A stretch of DNA of 64,000 nucleotides from Bettongia penicillata ogilbyi (GCA_023548195.1 JAJHZJ010000751.1:2174501-2238500); one strand, 5' to 3'. Shown: positions 46,160-57,760, numbered from the stretch's first letter. Translations and numbers: made by a program. The notes: a model not told the origin generated them from the sequence alone.

Positions 46160-46350
46160 AACAAGAAGAGCATAAAGTAAGAGCTGGGAGATATTGTAGA
46201 GGCCATCGAGTCAACTCTCATTAATTTTACCAATGAACAACAGAGAAGTTAAAGTATTTGCCCAAGGTTGCAGAGGTAGGAAATGACAAAGGTAGGTTTT
46301 GAACTCTGGTTCAGTGACCCGAGGGCCAATGGTCTTTTGTTATGTCTTAT
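46160..46350 (-). repeat. L3-tail/MIR3-like repeat, antisense
   Basis: 'taagagctgggagatattgt', 'gaagttaaagtatttgccca', 'aggttgcagaggtaggaaat' and 'ggttttgaactctggttcag' follow the common order. Confidence 0.65.
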
Positions 46351-46839
46351 GCCTCCAGTTCAATTGGCTGTTTTTGATGTATTGATCTCCATTAACCCTT
46401 TCTGTTTAGAGCTGATGGAAAAAAGATGTCAGACATATACCTGAGAACATATAAAAATATTCCGTAAAATTGTTGTTTTTCGGGAATCCAGTTGTTCTTC
46501 GTGGTCTAATGGGGTCCAACAAAGAATAATCTGTCCCTCCTCTCCCCTGAGATATCTCTACCTAACCTTTCACCCAGAACAGCGGAGACTGTGGTGGATA
46601 AACAAAGATGGGGGCTAAGGACCTGAGATGGATGTTAGTGGCTTCAGTCTGGAAATAACAGTGAGACTGTTAGGTATGTTGGAGAAAAGGGAAGAAGATG
46701 GCTTTAGAACTTTCAGATCAGCTGAGGAGGGTGGTATCCAGACTGTATCATACACTAGAATTTTGGAGCAAAAGCCTAGTGAGACTTAGCAAGAAGGCCA
46801 ACTACCTGAGCAGAACTTCTGGACTTCTGCAGTTTCTTT

Positions 46840-47065
46840 TTTTCTCTGTGTCTTCACTGAGTTCTTTCAGTGATGTCCAACTCTTTGTGACCCGCTGTGA
46901 TGTTTTCCTGGCAAAGATACTGAAGCGGTTTGCCGTGTCTTTCTCCATGTCATTTTATAGTGGAGGAACTGAGACAAACAGGGTTCAGTGACTTGCCCAG
47001 GGTCACACGGCTAGTAAGTGTCTGAGGTCAGATTTAAATTCATGAAGATGAGTCTTCCTATTTGC
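46840..47065 (-). repeat. MAR1-type SINE, antisense
   Basis: 'ttctttcagtgatgtccaac', 'tggcaaagatactgaagcgg', 'gacttgcccagggtcacacg' and 'catgaagatgagtcttcc' are MAR1 in antisense. The tRNA head end is missing or diverged. Confidence 0.85.
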
Positions 47066-47344
47066 CCTCTCTATGTCTTTACCAAAAAATCCAAACAAAT
47101 AAATAAAAAACCCAAGGAATAAATGAACAAAAATATAAATGAACAAAATCAATCCTGTGCAAGGGAATAAAGACTTTATGAAGAAATGTGGAAAGCCAGA
47201 CATATGAATCATCTCATTTATGGAGCATGTATGAAGGGTCTGTGATTATTTTTCTGTACAGGAATTGCCCTCCACCAGCAGAGATCACAAACCTGTCACG
47301 AATTAGTCTACAACTCCTCCAGTGTTACTTGAGCTACAAAGAGG

Positions 47345-47480
47345 TTAATCAATCCGCAAATTTGTATTGAGTCTGCTATTTACCAGACGTTGTGCTGTGT
47401 AGTGGGGATGGAAGTACAAAGCATGAAAGGATTTTTGATGCCAAAGAACTCACATTTTAATGGGGAAAATGACACACATT
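47345..47480 (-). repeat. L2 tail, antisense
   Basis: 'ttgtattgagtctgctattt', 'cgttgtgctgtgtagtgggg' and 'gaactcacattttaatgggg' are the antisense L2 end. Confidence 0.65.
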
Positions 47481-47539
47481 ATATGTGTGTGTATACACGT
47501 ATACATAAACATATGACTGTGTATACAACATAAATATAA

Positions 47540-47645
47540 AGTTGACCAGTAGGCTAACTGACTTAGGATCATAAAGTGATTACATTTTAGAGGCAGGATC
47601 TGAACCCAGAGCTTCCTGATTCTAAGTGCAGAACTCTATCCATCA
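47540..47645 (-). repeat. SINE end, antisense
   Basis: 'ttagaggcaggatctgaacc', 'cagagcttcctgattctaag' and 'gcagaactctatccatc' are a tRNA-head region in antisense. Confidence 0.55.
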
Positions 47646-47899
47646 CATAAGCATATTGTCTCTTCTTCATCACCATAATGAAATTGGGGGGCAAATGGTG
47701 GGGGGAGAATGTATTTGTACTCGTAGAACCACCAAATTTTGGAGCCACCCAGGACCCTGGCAAATATCTCATGGAGCCCGTAACTGGAAAAGGACCTTCC
47801 TTTATAACACACTGGTCATTCTACCTTTGCTTAAAAAATTCAGTAAGGGTAAACCCAGTCATTCAAATCTATTTAGTTAAATTCAGTTTAATTTGATAA

Positions 47900-48160
47900 A
47901 TTTTGGATGCATTTAATAAGAGTCTACTGTGAAATCTGAAGATTAAGAAAAAACACAACTTGGAATAGTTGCTTCTCTCAAGGAGCTTATATTCTGCCGC
48001 AGGGTGAGGCATGACAGGCAAGCATAACATATATGCAAAGTACATACAAAGCCATTTCTGAAGGGTGATTGAAAACACATTAGCAGTTGGAATTTTGGGA
48101 AGACCTTTTGTAGGAAATGTTACTTGAGCATGAGGTGCATGGGTAGTGCAGGAAGGATTA
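47900..48160 (-). repeat. L2 3' end, antisense
   Basis: 'gcatttaataagagtctact', 'cttctctcaaggagcttata' and 'gaatttt...gaagacctttt' follow antisense L2 order. Confidence 0.65.
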
Positions 48161-48164
48161 GCAG

Positions 48165-48710
48165 CTGTGACGTGAGGGCTGCTGAGCCCTTTTCGGGGCT
48201 GCTCATCCACCTTTGGGGTCCACCTGTCACCCAACTATGACCTGTGGGTCCCAGAAGCTGTAGCATGTGCAGTAGCCGTACCCTCCCAAAACCTTGTTGG
48301 CAGATGGATTAAACCAAGTTGAGGGTAACCACCTTAAACCCTTCAGTGAGTTAGGAGGGGATGTCAACCCCAAGCATGTGAAAACCTTCCCCAGCAGAAT
48401 GGGTAGATGAGAATAATTTGTTCCAAAAGCCACGAAGAAGACTGAAGAAGGTGCTGTGGAGCACTCAGAGTTTGGTCAGATATCAAAGACATCGAAGGTA
48501 TCCACTACATCCTGGGCCATTGCCAGTCACCCCATCATTTGCTCTGCCATTGGACATTCATAACTCTTAAAGAGATAGTGAGGCTGATGACTTTGTGCAG
48601 CTCTGCCTCACTTAAATCCAATTCATGAGCAAATCAAGAAATTACCTGTGATGTCATTGATCCTTTTCAAAATGAAAGATGAACAATAACCACAGCCACA
48701 ACTTGAGCAT
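48165..48710 (+). repeat. ~540-bp dispersed repeat, family not named
   Basis: The full length matches the reverse complement of 59310-59855, with shared words such as 'gctcatccacctttggggtc', 'agaagctgtagcatgt' and 'gatgtcattgatccttttc'. It ends 'gaaagatgaacaataacc', an A-rich retroposon-like end. A 3' part also occurs at 21635-21834. I recall this 3' end from marsupial genomes but not its name. Confidence 0.75.
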
Positions 48711-48714
48711 CATT

Positions 48715-49475
48715 GTATCATCAACGATGGTACAGCCAGCTTGGACCTTTTCGGAGTCTGAATGTTAAATTTTCAGTGTGAACATTTATACTTTAGCAAT
48801 AAAATTCAGGGCATGGCTTATGGTCTTGTTGATTGCCTGGACTTAAGAATGTGATGTAGGAAATGTTAAGAATGCACATTCAACTAAACAAGCATGTCAA
48901 ACATACAACTTTTCTTTTTCTGGTTGTTAACCATTTTCTAGCACAGCCCTGCTTGAGCTTTGAAGGGCTCCAAGAGACAAATGAGAAAAAGGAGACAGTC
49001 TCAGGCTTGGGAAGATAGTCGGCAAAGATGTAGAGGCAGATGTTGAATGCTTTGTGCTGGGAGCAGCAGTAGTTCCACATTATGAGGAAGTTTCTCCTTA
49101 CGCAGAAGGACTTGGCTCTTAATCTGGACCCATGGTATGCGCATCCACCCTGGATAGCTTTTTCGCCTTTAGATGGGGGACTATGCCATGTTCCAGTCCC
49201 AGCTCTTCAAAGGCTTTTGTATCTAATTCTGCTGGCTGAGGTCACAGTTCCTGCCATCCCTGGCGAAGGGTGCTCTGCCACTGGCAGTGGAACATGACAC
49301 TATGAGTAAAATAAGATCAGTGACTAAGTGGTTCTGTGGGAATGAAAGGATCCATTCTTGTCCCCTCTCTTGGCAAAGCCTGGCATTTACTGGTCCGCCT
49401 CATCTGGCTGACCACATGTCACCAACTTAGGAATAAATTGACTTTAATTGCACTCTTATTTTCAAGACAAAAAAA
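48715..49475. other. Unique sequence, no gene recognised
   Basis: Slightly GC-richer around 49120-49290 ('atccctggcgaagggtgctc'). Frames of about 70 codons look like chance. Confidence 0.35.
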
Positions 49476-49479
49476 ATAA

Positions 49480-50110
49480 ATGAACTTGCTATCTTTTTTT
49501 TTTCCAGATGACTCTCAAAACACTACATTTCATGGGCTGATTTGATTTCCCAGGACTCAGAAGGAAACATGGAGCCTTGTTAGCCCAATGACTTTCACAC
49601 AAAATGAACCCCTCCCTTTCTCTCCAGCAATAGTTACTAATAGCTTTAGTCATAAGATAAAAATAACGTATTTTGTAATTAATATTTTAATTCACTAAGA
49701 AGGGAGTGAAAGTGTGACTTGACTTCTCCCACCCCTTGGTAATAAGGAACCCTGGCAATTTCAAGGGAAGCCAAGCGGCCAGGAGCTTAATACCATTGAT
49801 TAAGAATGTTTCCATAGCGGCTATTATGTTCCATTTAAAAGAGCAAAGCAAAAAGACGGCTTATTTTATTCTGGAACTCTAGGGGGTCTTATGGCACCAA
49901 AGAAAGACAAGAATATGTTTGGGATAATTAAAGGCAATTTGCCTCATCAGGCTTTTTTCCTGTTCAACTCTTCTCCTCCTTTCCACAACCCTGGCTAATT
50001 GCCATTCCAGGGACTCTGGAATTTGGGGGAGGGCAGGGAGAGCTCACCAAACTTGGCTGTTTGACCAGTGGCCACAATTGTAATTGACTCTGTGAATGGT
50101 CAAGGTTTTT
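49480..50110. other. Repeat-free island, candidate conserved element
   Basis: Contains 'gtaattaatattttaattc', 'ttgggataattaaaggc' and 'ggctaattgccattccaggg'. The density of TAAT words is high for non-repeat DNA. No coding potential is seen. Confidence 0.35.
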
Positions 50111-50214
50111 TTTGCCAGGAATTATTGTTTTTTTTTCTCATTTTTTGGTGGGGAGGCAGAACTGTGATTACCCAATGGGGAAAGTCCCTCCACAAATACA
50201 CACTGGCAACCCCT

Positions 50215-50345
50215 GAGATCATAGGATCTTAGGTTGAGAATGTCGGGGGATCTTAGATATCACTAAGTCCAATCTCCACTTTTTTTCCTTGCCACCCTCC
50301 CACCCAGCTCAGTCTCCACTTTTTACATGTAAGGAGACTGAGGTC
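50215..50345 (-). repeat. L3-tail/MIR3-like repeat, first piece
   Basis: 'gatcataggatcttaggttg' and 'tatcactaagtccaatctcc', then 'aggagactgaggtccagagg', after which another SINE interrupts. It continues at about 50496. Confidence 0.65.
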
Positions 50346-50347
50346 CA

Positions 50348-50495
50348 GAGGTGGCACAAAAGAGAGAGTGCTAGGCAGGAAGACGTGACTTTGAGTTCTG
50401 CTTCACATATTTAGTGGCTCAGGACAAGTCCCTTACCTTGTCTCAGACTGTTTCCTCATCAGTAAGTGAGGGGATTGGCCTCAATGACCTCCAAG
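50348..50495 (+). repeat. SINE inserted in the previous repeat
   Basis: 'agagagtgctaggcaggaag', 'gactttgagttctgcttcac', 'caggacaagtcccttacctt' and 'ggcctcaatgacctccaagc' are a full small SINE in sense between two pieces of an antisense repeat. Confidence 0.68.
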
Positions 50496-50700
50496 CTTCC
50501 TTAAGTGACTTGCCCACAGCCACACTGGTAGTTGATAGCAGATTTGGGAATTGAATCTAAGTCCTCGGAATCCAAATCCAACCTTCTGTCTGCTCTATCA
50601 CTAGGAACAGAGAGCTAGCTGGGGCCCTGAGAGTTTAAGGGACTTGCTTAGGACCACACAGTCAGCATACATCAAAGGCAACACGTAAACGCAGATCTTC
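50496..50700 (-). repeat. L3-tail/MIR3-like repeat, second piece
   Basis: 'ttaagtgacttgcccacagc', 'cacactggtagttgatagca' and 'gaattgaatctaagtcctcg' complete the interrupted repeat. A second similar fragment ('ggacttgcttaggaccacac') follows to about 50700. Confidence 0.6.
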
Positions 50701-50810
50701 TTAAGCAGAATGAACTTGCAGTTGCAACCTAAATCAGTGTTGTGATGTAGGTGCGTGAGACTAATGACCTCTAAGTGGATCTACATTACCATGTCATGTT
50801 AGTAACACCT

Positions 50811-50912
50811 TCTTCCTCCTCCTCCTCCTCCTCTTCCTTCTTTTTCCTCCTTCCTCCTCCTCCTTTCTCTTCTTCTTCCTTCTTCTTCTTCTCCTCCTCC
50901 TCCTTCTTCTCT
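50811..50912 (+). repeat. (TCC/TTC)n microsatellite
   Basis: Imperfect trinucleotide pyrimidine tract. Confidence 0.92.
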
Positions 50913-51015
50913 TGCCCAGAGTCACACAGCCAGTAAGTCCCTGGGACTGGATTTGAATTCAAGTCCTAACTCCACAGCTGTATCTCTGTCCACTGCACCA
51001 CCTAGCTTCCCCTAC
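50913..51015 (-). repeat. tRNA-derived SINE end, antisense
   Basis: 'gcccagagtcacacagccag', 'ggatttgaattcaagtccta' and 'ctgcaccacctagcttcccc' are the antisense core and tRNA head. Confidence 0.75.
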
Positions 51016-51069
51016 CTCTGACTTCTTGATAAGTTTATTAACAAAGAAAAAAAAGGAAATATTACTTGT

Positions 51070-51270
51070 TAGTGAAAGGTGGCATGGCATAGCAGATGGA
51101 AAACTGGTTTTGGAGTAAGTAAACTTGGGTTCAAGTCCTGCCAATGATCCACACTGGCTGTGTGATTCTGGACTAGCCACTTAAACTCTCAATGCCCTAG
51201 GTAACTCTAAGATTTAATTTCTTCACATAAAGTTCCCTATATCAATAAAATGACTAGTCCAGTCCCTAGC
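51070..51270 (+). repeat. tRNA-derived SINE, same family as 8125
   Basis: 'ggcatggcatagcagatgga', 'cttgggttcaagtcctgcca', 'actctcaatgccctaggtaa' and 'agtccagtccctagctctg' form the family with the ', aactctaagat' body. Confidence 0.78.
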
Positions 51271-51362
51271 TCTGTGATTTATTAATAAACTCTTGTTGAA
51301 TGAAATTGAATTCTTTCCATGCTATGATGTTTACCATTTTGACATCAGAAAAACCAAAATAC

Positions 51363-51376
51363 CTTTCTTTCTTTCT

Positions 51377-51471
<95 letters not shown>

Positions 51472-51550
51472 TTCCTTCCTTCCTTCCTTTCTTTCTTTCT
51501 TTCTTTCTCTCTTCCTTCCTTCCTTCCTTCCTTCCTTCCTTCCTTCCTTC

Positions 51551-51611
<61 letters not shown>

Positions 51612-51785
51612 TTCCTCTTTCTTCCTTCCTCCCTCCCTCCCTCCCTTCCTTCCTTCCTTCCTTCCTTCCTTCCTTCCTTCCTTCCTTCCTTCCTTCCTTC
51701 CTCTCTTTCTCTCTCTCTCTTCCTTCCTTTCTTTCTTTCTCTCTTTCTTTCTCTCTTTCTCTTTCTTTCTTTCTTTCTCTTTCTT
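51363..51785 (+). repeat. (TTTC)n/(TTCC)n compound tract
   Basis: About 420 bases alternating between pure TTTC and pure TTCC blocks, with short CTCC parts. The open frames of 173-182 codons across it only translate the repeat. Confidence 0.96.
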
Positions 51786-51839
51786 GGAGTTTTGATTCCT
51801 ATGTTGCGAATAGTTATATAAATTTTAGCTTATGCTGTT

Positions 51840-52204
51840 AGGTGAAAGGAGGTCAGATTGGCGCCTTTAGTCATTGGCATTGGGAAGAGTCATGCAGAGG
51901 GAAGAATTGAGTTATTATTTATTGTACTATTTATTATTATTATTAGTTGAAAGCTCAAAATAACACATCTCAGCATAATAACAGAGATGCTGAAAAAAAT
52001 GATATTTTTGTCGGGCTTTTCATCTCCCAGTTTTAAAACTGATAATCCAAAGCGTGTCTCCTCTCAGAAAAGTAGCATTCTAGGAAAATGGGCAGGGGGC
52101 CCCCAGCTTGCTTTTGACCCTTGGGTTTATATAGGGTTTTGTTATTTAGTATATGGTGAACTAAAAGCCATAAGCCAGTAAATAGTGCACTATATTCTTC
52201 TCCT
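51840..52204. other. Unique sequence, no gene recognised
   Basis: Nothing is assigned. Confidence 0.35.
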
Positions 52205-53234
52205 GCCTATATGACCATCCCTTAGTTTCCTTTACAGGGCAATGATCCATGTCCTGACTCCACTGATGATACTGAATTACTTCTCTCTTTATACTCTTGC
52301 ACTTAGTGGTCTTATCTTCCATCTAAAATTTCTTTGCAAATTATATGTACCAATAGAATAACTCAACAGAATACTGATTTGGTTTTGTAGTCCTAACCTG
52401 GGCAGCATGGTCTTCAATTAACATCTGTATCCCAGATGTGTCAATCCAGCCTGATCTCACTCATGAGCTCAAGTCCTACATTACTAACCTCCTAATGGCC
52501 ATTTCTAGCACGATGTCTCATAGACATCTGAAACTCAATCTGCCCACAAAAGAACTCATTATTTCCCCCCTCCCCTCAAATCTACTCCTTTTCTCAACTT
52601 TTCAGTTGAGACCTTTCTTTTTTCCACTCAGGTTTTGAACCTCAGAGTCATCCTTGATTCCCTACTTCCCCTCACCCCTTATATCCCCTTGGTTGCCAGA
52701 TCTTATGGACTGCCTCTATGATGCTCATATTCATTTCCTTCTCTCCAGTCCAATGGACACCACCATGGTTTGGCGCCTCATCATCTCTTGCTTACACTAC
52801 CGCAATAGTCTCTTAACTTGTCTCCCTGCATTCCATCTCTCCTCTATCCAACTTGTCTTCTTCACCTCTAAGGTGATAGCCCCAAAGCATCGATCTGACT
52901 CAGTTGCTTCTTGTTTCCAGAAACTTCATTGACTCCCTGTTACCAGAAGCCAATGCAAATGCCTCATTTTGGCATTTAAAGTCCTTTATTCTACATTACA
53001 CTTTTCACAACTCTATGGTCTACCCATGTTGGTGCTTTTGATGTTTTCATACAATAATCATTCATTTTTCTACTCTATCCCTGTCTTCATACAACCCATT
53101 CTCTATGATTAAAATGCTTTGCTTCTTCGCCTTGGTTTCTCAGAATACCTAGTTTCCTTCAAAACTCAGTTTAATCAATATCTCGATCTCCTCCTTCCCC
53201 TGTTCCTAGTGCTTTCCCCCATCATGTTTTATTT

Positions 53235-53235
<1 letters not shown>
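52205..53235 (+). repeat. L2 LINE ORF2 3' part
   Basis: 'ccatttctagcacgatgtct', 'actcaatctgcccacaaaag', 'agagtcatccttgattccct', 'ctcatcatctcttgcttaca' (L2 'LIxSxLxYCN' block), 'aaacttcattgactccctgt' and 'gcatttaaagtcctttattc' are in order. Frames are broken. It is cut by a (TA)n tract. Confidence 0.82.

Positions 53236-53237
<2 letters not shown>

Positions 53238-53276
<39 letters not shown>
53238..53276. repeat. (TA)n microsatellite
   Basis: About 18 TA units, inside the L2 series. Confidence 0.95.
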
Positions 53277-53279
<3 letters not shown>

Positions 53280-53359
53280 GTGTAGATACTGTTTTCATAT
53301 GAGTGTAAACATTCAGAGCAGCCACAAAGTTACCAGTATTGATGGACATTTGTATAGTC

Positions 53360-53522
53360 CATGCAGGTAAGAGGAACAAACATTATTATTCCTATTTTAT
53401 AAGTGAAGAAATTAACTGATGCATATTAGTGTTAAATGTTAGACCTAAGATTATGTCGAGGTCAAATGTTAGGAGCAGAATTCAAACTCAGATCTAGATC
53501 TGAATCCAGGAAAGCTTCCAAT
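53360..53522 (-). repeat. MIR-like SINE, antisense
   Basis: 'attattcctattttataagt', 'gttagacctaagattatg' and 'agaattcaaactcagatcta' are antisense core and head between two L2 pieces. Confidence 0.62.
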
Positions 53523-53524
53523 AT

Positions 53525-54010
53525 AACACACTGACAAGTCCTCCTCTACCCCAGCTACCTCCTACCTTTGCAGTCTTCTTATACCTTACTCCCTGACATG
53601 TACTCTTTGGTCTAATGATACCAGCCTTCTGGCTGGTCCAGGAACAAGACACTCCATCTCTCAGCTCTGGTCATTTCCTCTGGTTGTTCCCTATACCTGG
53701 AATGTTCTTCCTTCTCATCTCTACCCAATGACTTCCCTGTCTTCCTTTATGTCCCAACTAAAATCCCATCTTTTCCCAGAAGTCTTTTCCAACAGCTCTT
53801 ATTGTTAGTGCCTTCCCCCTGTTGATTATTTCCTGTTCATCCTATGACCATATAGCTTGCTTTTGATTTATTTATTTGCATGTTTTTTCCTCTATTGAAT
53901 GGTAACCGTCTTCAGGGTAGAGATTGTCTTTTGCCTCTATTTGTATCTCTAGGACTTAGCACAGTGCTTGACACACAGTAGGCACATAATAAATATTGAT
54001 TGATTGATTA
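53525..54010 (+). repeat. L2 LINE 3' end with (TGAT)n tail
   Basis: 'tcttcttataccttactccc', 'acaagacactccatctctca', 'tatacctggaatgttcttcc', 'cttagcacagtgcttgacac' and the end 'aataaatattgattgattga' are a clean, intact L2 3' end. Together with 52205-53235 it may be one element interrupted by a SINE and TA tract. Confidence 0.88.
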
Positions 54011-54184
54011 AAGGAGGTTTCATAACAGGATATCATTAACACAGATTTCCTTGACTAACGAATTATTCTTTTTTTCCTGTTATAGCTTTTAAAGAGGTTT
54101 CTTATAGAAGAACTTTATATTTTGACATATTTGCGTTAGCTGTTTAAAGTCATGGTGGAAAAATAAAATTGAAATGAACAGGAG

Positions 54185-54445
54185 GTCATAGGATCATAGG
54201 CTTGGATATGAAAGAGACCTCTAAAGCTATCTAGTCCAACTTTCACCTTCTAAAGATATGGAAACTGATGCCCCAGGAGGCTAATCCTAACCCTTACCCT
54301 AAATGCTCTCTAACTCTAAATGTCTCTGATTCTATCCAATTCTAACCCTAACCCTAAGTCCAAAGCCAGGTAAATAGTAAATGTCCAAGGCAGAATTTTA
54401 ACCCAGATACTCTATACAAGAAGCAGTGTTCAGGTAGTCTCATGG
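54185..54445 (-). repeat. L3-tail/MIR3-like repeat interrupted by telomere-like DNA
   Basis: 'gatcataggcttggatatga', 'aagctatctagtccaacttt' and 'gaaactgatgccccaggagg' break off at 54280. The repeat resumes with 'ccaggtaaatagtaaatgtc' after 54358. Confidence 0.62.
54281..54358 (+). repeat. Interstitial telomere-like (CCCTAA)n, degenerate
   Basis: 'ctaatcctaacccttaccct' at the 5' end and 'ctaaccctaaccctaa' at 54342-54357 are telomere-type units, with 'ctctaactctaaatg' in between. Confidence 0.65.
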
Positions 54446-54449
54446 ACTA

Positions 54450-55190
54450 AAGAAAACTCTCCTTAAAGATCCTCTTCTGCCCTTGTACAGACATACTCTG
54501 GAGTGTCTGCAGCTAAGTAACAGAGGAACCCAGAGAGGCATAGAAAGCTCACACAGATTGATTGACAGGAAGGGAATTCTCTGATTTCTTTGGGTTAGGA
54601 AATTACCTGTTTCTGTGGCTTTGAGGGAATCCAGTGCCTGCCCAATACACAGTTCAAAAAACTCCAATAACGTGGTTAACCCTGCTACATTTGAGGATGG
54701 GCCTTTGACCAACCATTCACCAAGGGAAAGTTTTTTTGGCTTTTATTTCAGGCTGGTGATTGGTTGTATGGTAGAGAAGTGGTAAGTAAATATAGCAACA
54801 GCTGGACCACCTCTGGTGAGCGGCTATCATTGCATGATCCTTCTCTCTCCCTGGAATGAATGGCTCTGCTGTTGGCTGTGATTATGTGGTGGACTTGGCA
54901 AACTCTATGTGAGTTTGTTTATATTTCTACTGACTCTTTTGCCTGACTGCTCCATAGGGTGAGCGTTCTGACTCCCTGTCTTGGGAACTCCATCCCGCAT
55001 GTCCCCTGTGGCCACATCCCATACTCAGTGGCCTGGCATCCTAACATTTTCTTTGGCTTAATATGTAGAAATAATTCAACCCTGTTTTTGGAGGAAATGT
55101 TCAGGAAACTGGAATTAGCCTCTTGGAGGGAAATTGTATTTTATTGTAATCTCGATGACAGTATTATCAGATCACAATACCAGATTTACA
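54450..55190. other. Unique sequence, no gene recognised
   Basis: Nothing is assigned. Confidence 0.35.
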
Positions 55191-55194
55191 TCTA

Positions 55195-55320
55195 GAGGAA
55201 ACCTCATCTTGTCCAACTCCCTCCTGCTACAAGTTAGGAAACTGAGGCTCACAGAGGGAAGGTGATTGGTCCAAAGTTACATCACTGGCACAATGGCAGA
55301 ACTAGGTTTGGAAAATAGAG
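55195..55320 (-). repeat. L3-tail/MIR3-like repeat, antisense
   Basis: 'ttgtccaactccctcctgct', 'ggaaactgaggctcacagag' and 'gattggtccaaagttacatc' follow the order. Confidence 0.65.
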
Positions 55321-55444
55321 TAAAAAGTTGTAAAACAAAACTTTGCTGACTACCAGACTTCAGCTTTTGCAAATAATAACATGGAGAACTTCTGTTCTGG
55401 AGAAATTCTGTCTTATGACTAAATTGAATTAAATCCAAAATGCA

Positions 55445-55582
55445 GTTGTTGTTTTGAGAGGCAGTTGGGTTTAAGTGACTTGCCCAGGGTCCACTCAGCT
55501 AGTACACATCTGAGTCTGGATTTGAATGTGGGTCCTCTTGATTTCAGGACTGGTGCTCTATCTACTATATCCCCTAGAGGTC
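55445..55582 (-). repeat. tRNA-derived SINE (MAR/WSINE type), antisense
   Basis: 'ggtttaagtgacttgcccag', 'ggatttgaatgtgggtcctc' and 'actggtgctctatctactat' match 21835 and 26945. Confidence 0.8.
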
Positions 55583-55994
55583 TTAGATTTTTAAAAGATG
55601 CATCATAGTTTCCTAAATTTATATCTGGCAGGGTCCTTACATAGTAGTCTCCTCCATATATTCTCTGATCTACTTATATCCTCACATATAATGCTATCTC
55701 TGTTTTTCTTGCCTCCACTTTACTTCTCCTTCCTTCTCATCATCCTTTAGCTCCTATTATTCAAAAGAGTGTATATATAGGTGAAATGGAGAGAGAATAC
55801 ATTAATTTAGAGAGGATGAACTTTTTGCACATCCCTGTGGGGTTATAGAAAAAACTCATCAATTCCTCCTTTATCCTTTGTGTTTACAGTCTGATCCTCT
55901 TGGGGCTGTATCACCTGATTCTGGGCATTGTCTCCTCTCCTCCATGATCCTATGATCTTTGTGCCAATTTCACCTAACAAATATTTTGACTTTG

Positions 55995-56115
55995 TCATAT
56001 AGTAGCCTAGTGGGTAGAGAGCCAGCTTGAGAGTTAGGGATGCCTAGGTTCAAAGCCCTGCATCTGATTTACATTAAACATGTGACCCTGGGCCATCTTC
56101 CCTCTCAGCTACCTA
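55995..56115 (+). repeat. tRNA-derived SINE, 5' part
   Basis: 'tagcctagtgggtagagagc', 'ctaggttcaaagccctgcat' and 'catgtgaccctgggccatct' are the head and core. The 3' end is missing. Confidence 0.7.
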
Positions 56116-56377
56116 AGAATGTAAGTTGAAAATGAGCTCTTGTGAAAGAAGTATATGTGCCAGGTATTTCCAGAAATGGTGAAATCATGAGCCCGAACTC
56201 CATTCCCCCTCATCCCACCCCCATCCACTGTATAGACAGAACAGTGGAGAGGGACATTATAATTACCATTATAATGACCTCAGCTGGTCACAGTCATTTT
56301 CTCGATGGATGGTACTCAGATGATATTTCCCTAGAGTTCTAAGAACAGAAGAGCAATTGATAGGTCAACTCTGGTAT

Positions 56378-56472
56378 ATATATGTATATTGTGTATATGT
56401 GTGTATGTATATATATGTGTGTGTGTGTGTATGTATGTGTGTGTGTATATATGTATATACATATATACACAT
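56378..56472 (+). repeat. (TATG/TG)n microsatellite
   Basis: Mixed TA, TG and TATG units, imperfect. Confidence 0.93.
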
Positions 56473-56474
56473 CT

Positions 56475-57055
56475 ATAATCATTTGTATTCTTGCACATTT
56501 TAACCAAAGGGATACCAAAGTGTTTGAATAGCTAATAGTAATCCTTACCAGCGGCTCTGAAATGTTGACATTCCTGTAATGCTTCTTGGCAATACAGAAT
56601 ATCAGAGTTTAGGAGATGAATTTGAAAATGTCAGCTTGATTCTTCCCTTGCTGTCTAGGAGGGCACTGATAAGGGCATCTTCCAGCCACCGGGGAGGAGG
56701 TATCAAGCCTCAGCCTTCTCTCTGCCCTGCCCCAGGCAGCTGGCCTTTTGTTTGTAGACCCCAGAGAAAGGCTTAGCTACCCCAACAGCCATGCCTCCAG
56801 CTATGAGCAGTGGCTGCAAAGTACACACATTTTCTGATAGGACTGTGCTCCCTGGCTCTCTGTCCTTGTTCATTCTGGGGCTGAAAGTCCTTCTGGGACC
56901 TAGCAGCCTGGGAAGGCCATACACAGAAGGCCATACACTCTGCCCTGGAGCCCAGTGTAGAAGGGTAATTGTTCTCCCCAGTGTAAAGGAGGCAAGCAAT
57001 GCTACTTGTTCGTGTCTGAGAGTCTAATTCTTTCTAGGACAACATTTGGTTCAGT
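56475..57055. other. Relatively GC-rich unique sequence
   Basis: 56640-56960 has higher GC than the surroundings, and there are open frames of 65-98 codons on both strands, but none resembles a known family. No CpG island is evident. Confidence 0.4.
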
Positions 57056-57059
57056 TTAG

Positions 57060-57180
57060 TTCAGCAAGCATTTATTCCAGGTCCACTAGGCAAGCATCAC
57101 AGATTTCATATGGCCTTATTACATTTGTATCCTCAGTGCCTGGCACATAGTAAAATCTTATTAATGTAGATTTTCCTTGA
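57060..57180 (+). repeat. L2-like tail fragments
   Basis: 'agcaagcatttattccaggt' (antisense-type) is followed by 'gtatcctcagtgcctggcac' and 'atagtaaaatcttatta' (sense-type), so two small pieces abut. Confidence 0.5.
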
Positions 57181-57184
57181 CTTA

Positions 57185-57760
57185 TCAAGTAGTGGGGTTA
57201 GAAAAGCAAAAATGAAAACAGCCCTTACCCTCAAAGAGCTTATACTCTATTAAAAGGAAAATAAACATACACAGATAAGTAAATAAACTATATATACACA
57301 GTAATTTCACGGGGTATAGCTAACAGCAAGAGAAATCGTGAATGTCCTCAAGTAGGGAGTGATCCTTCAATGGACCCTTTAATGGAGGCAGGTATTTTAA
57401 GTTGTAGATTGATGCAGGAATATACTTCAGGTATTGAGAGAAGCCAGAAGGATGGCATGGAGGCCAAAGATGGAAGATCACATGTAGTAACTTACATATA
57501 GGACAGTTGGGCTGGAAGTTATAGTTCTTGGGTAAGTAATGTAATCTATATCTGGAAAGACAGGTTGGAGCCAGGCCTTTTAGTGACAAGAAAAAGAGGC
57601 TGTATTTAATCCTAAAGGCAATTGGTACTGAAAGTTCCCTGAACAGGGAGAATCTATTCCTAGTCAGACATATGTTTTATGAATATATTTGTAATGAGTC
57701 CTGGGAGGAATGGCTTCTCATTGTGGTGGAAGAGATGTGTTGAAATAGGGCATAAAGGAG
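57185..57760 (-). repeat. L2 LINE 3' end, antisense
   Basis: 'accctcaaagagcttatact', 'ggaaagacaggttggagcca', 'ggccttttagtgacaag' and 'atttaatcctaaaggcaatt' match the order seen at 13.8-15.5 kb. Confidence 0.68.

Noticed and set aside
47587..47896. Overlapping 60-84 codon frames on both strands near 47.7 kb
   Set aside because: Short, without homology or splice context, and next to SINE and L2 fragments.
52654..52932. 92-codon plus-strand frame
   Set aside because: It is part of a decayed L2 ORF2, not a host gene.
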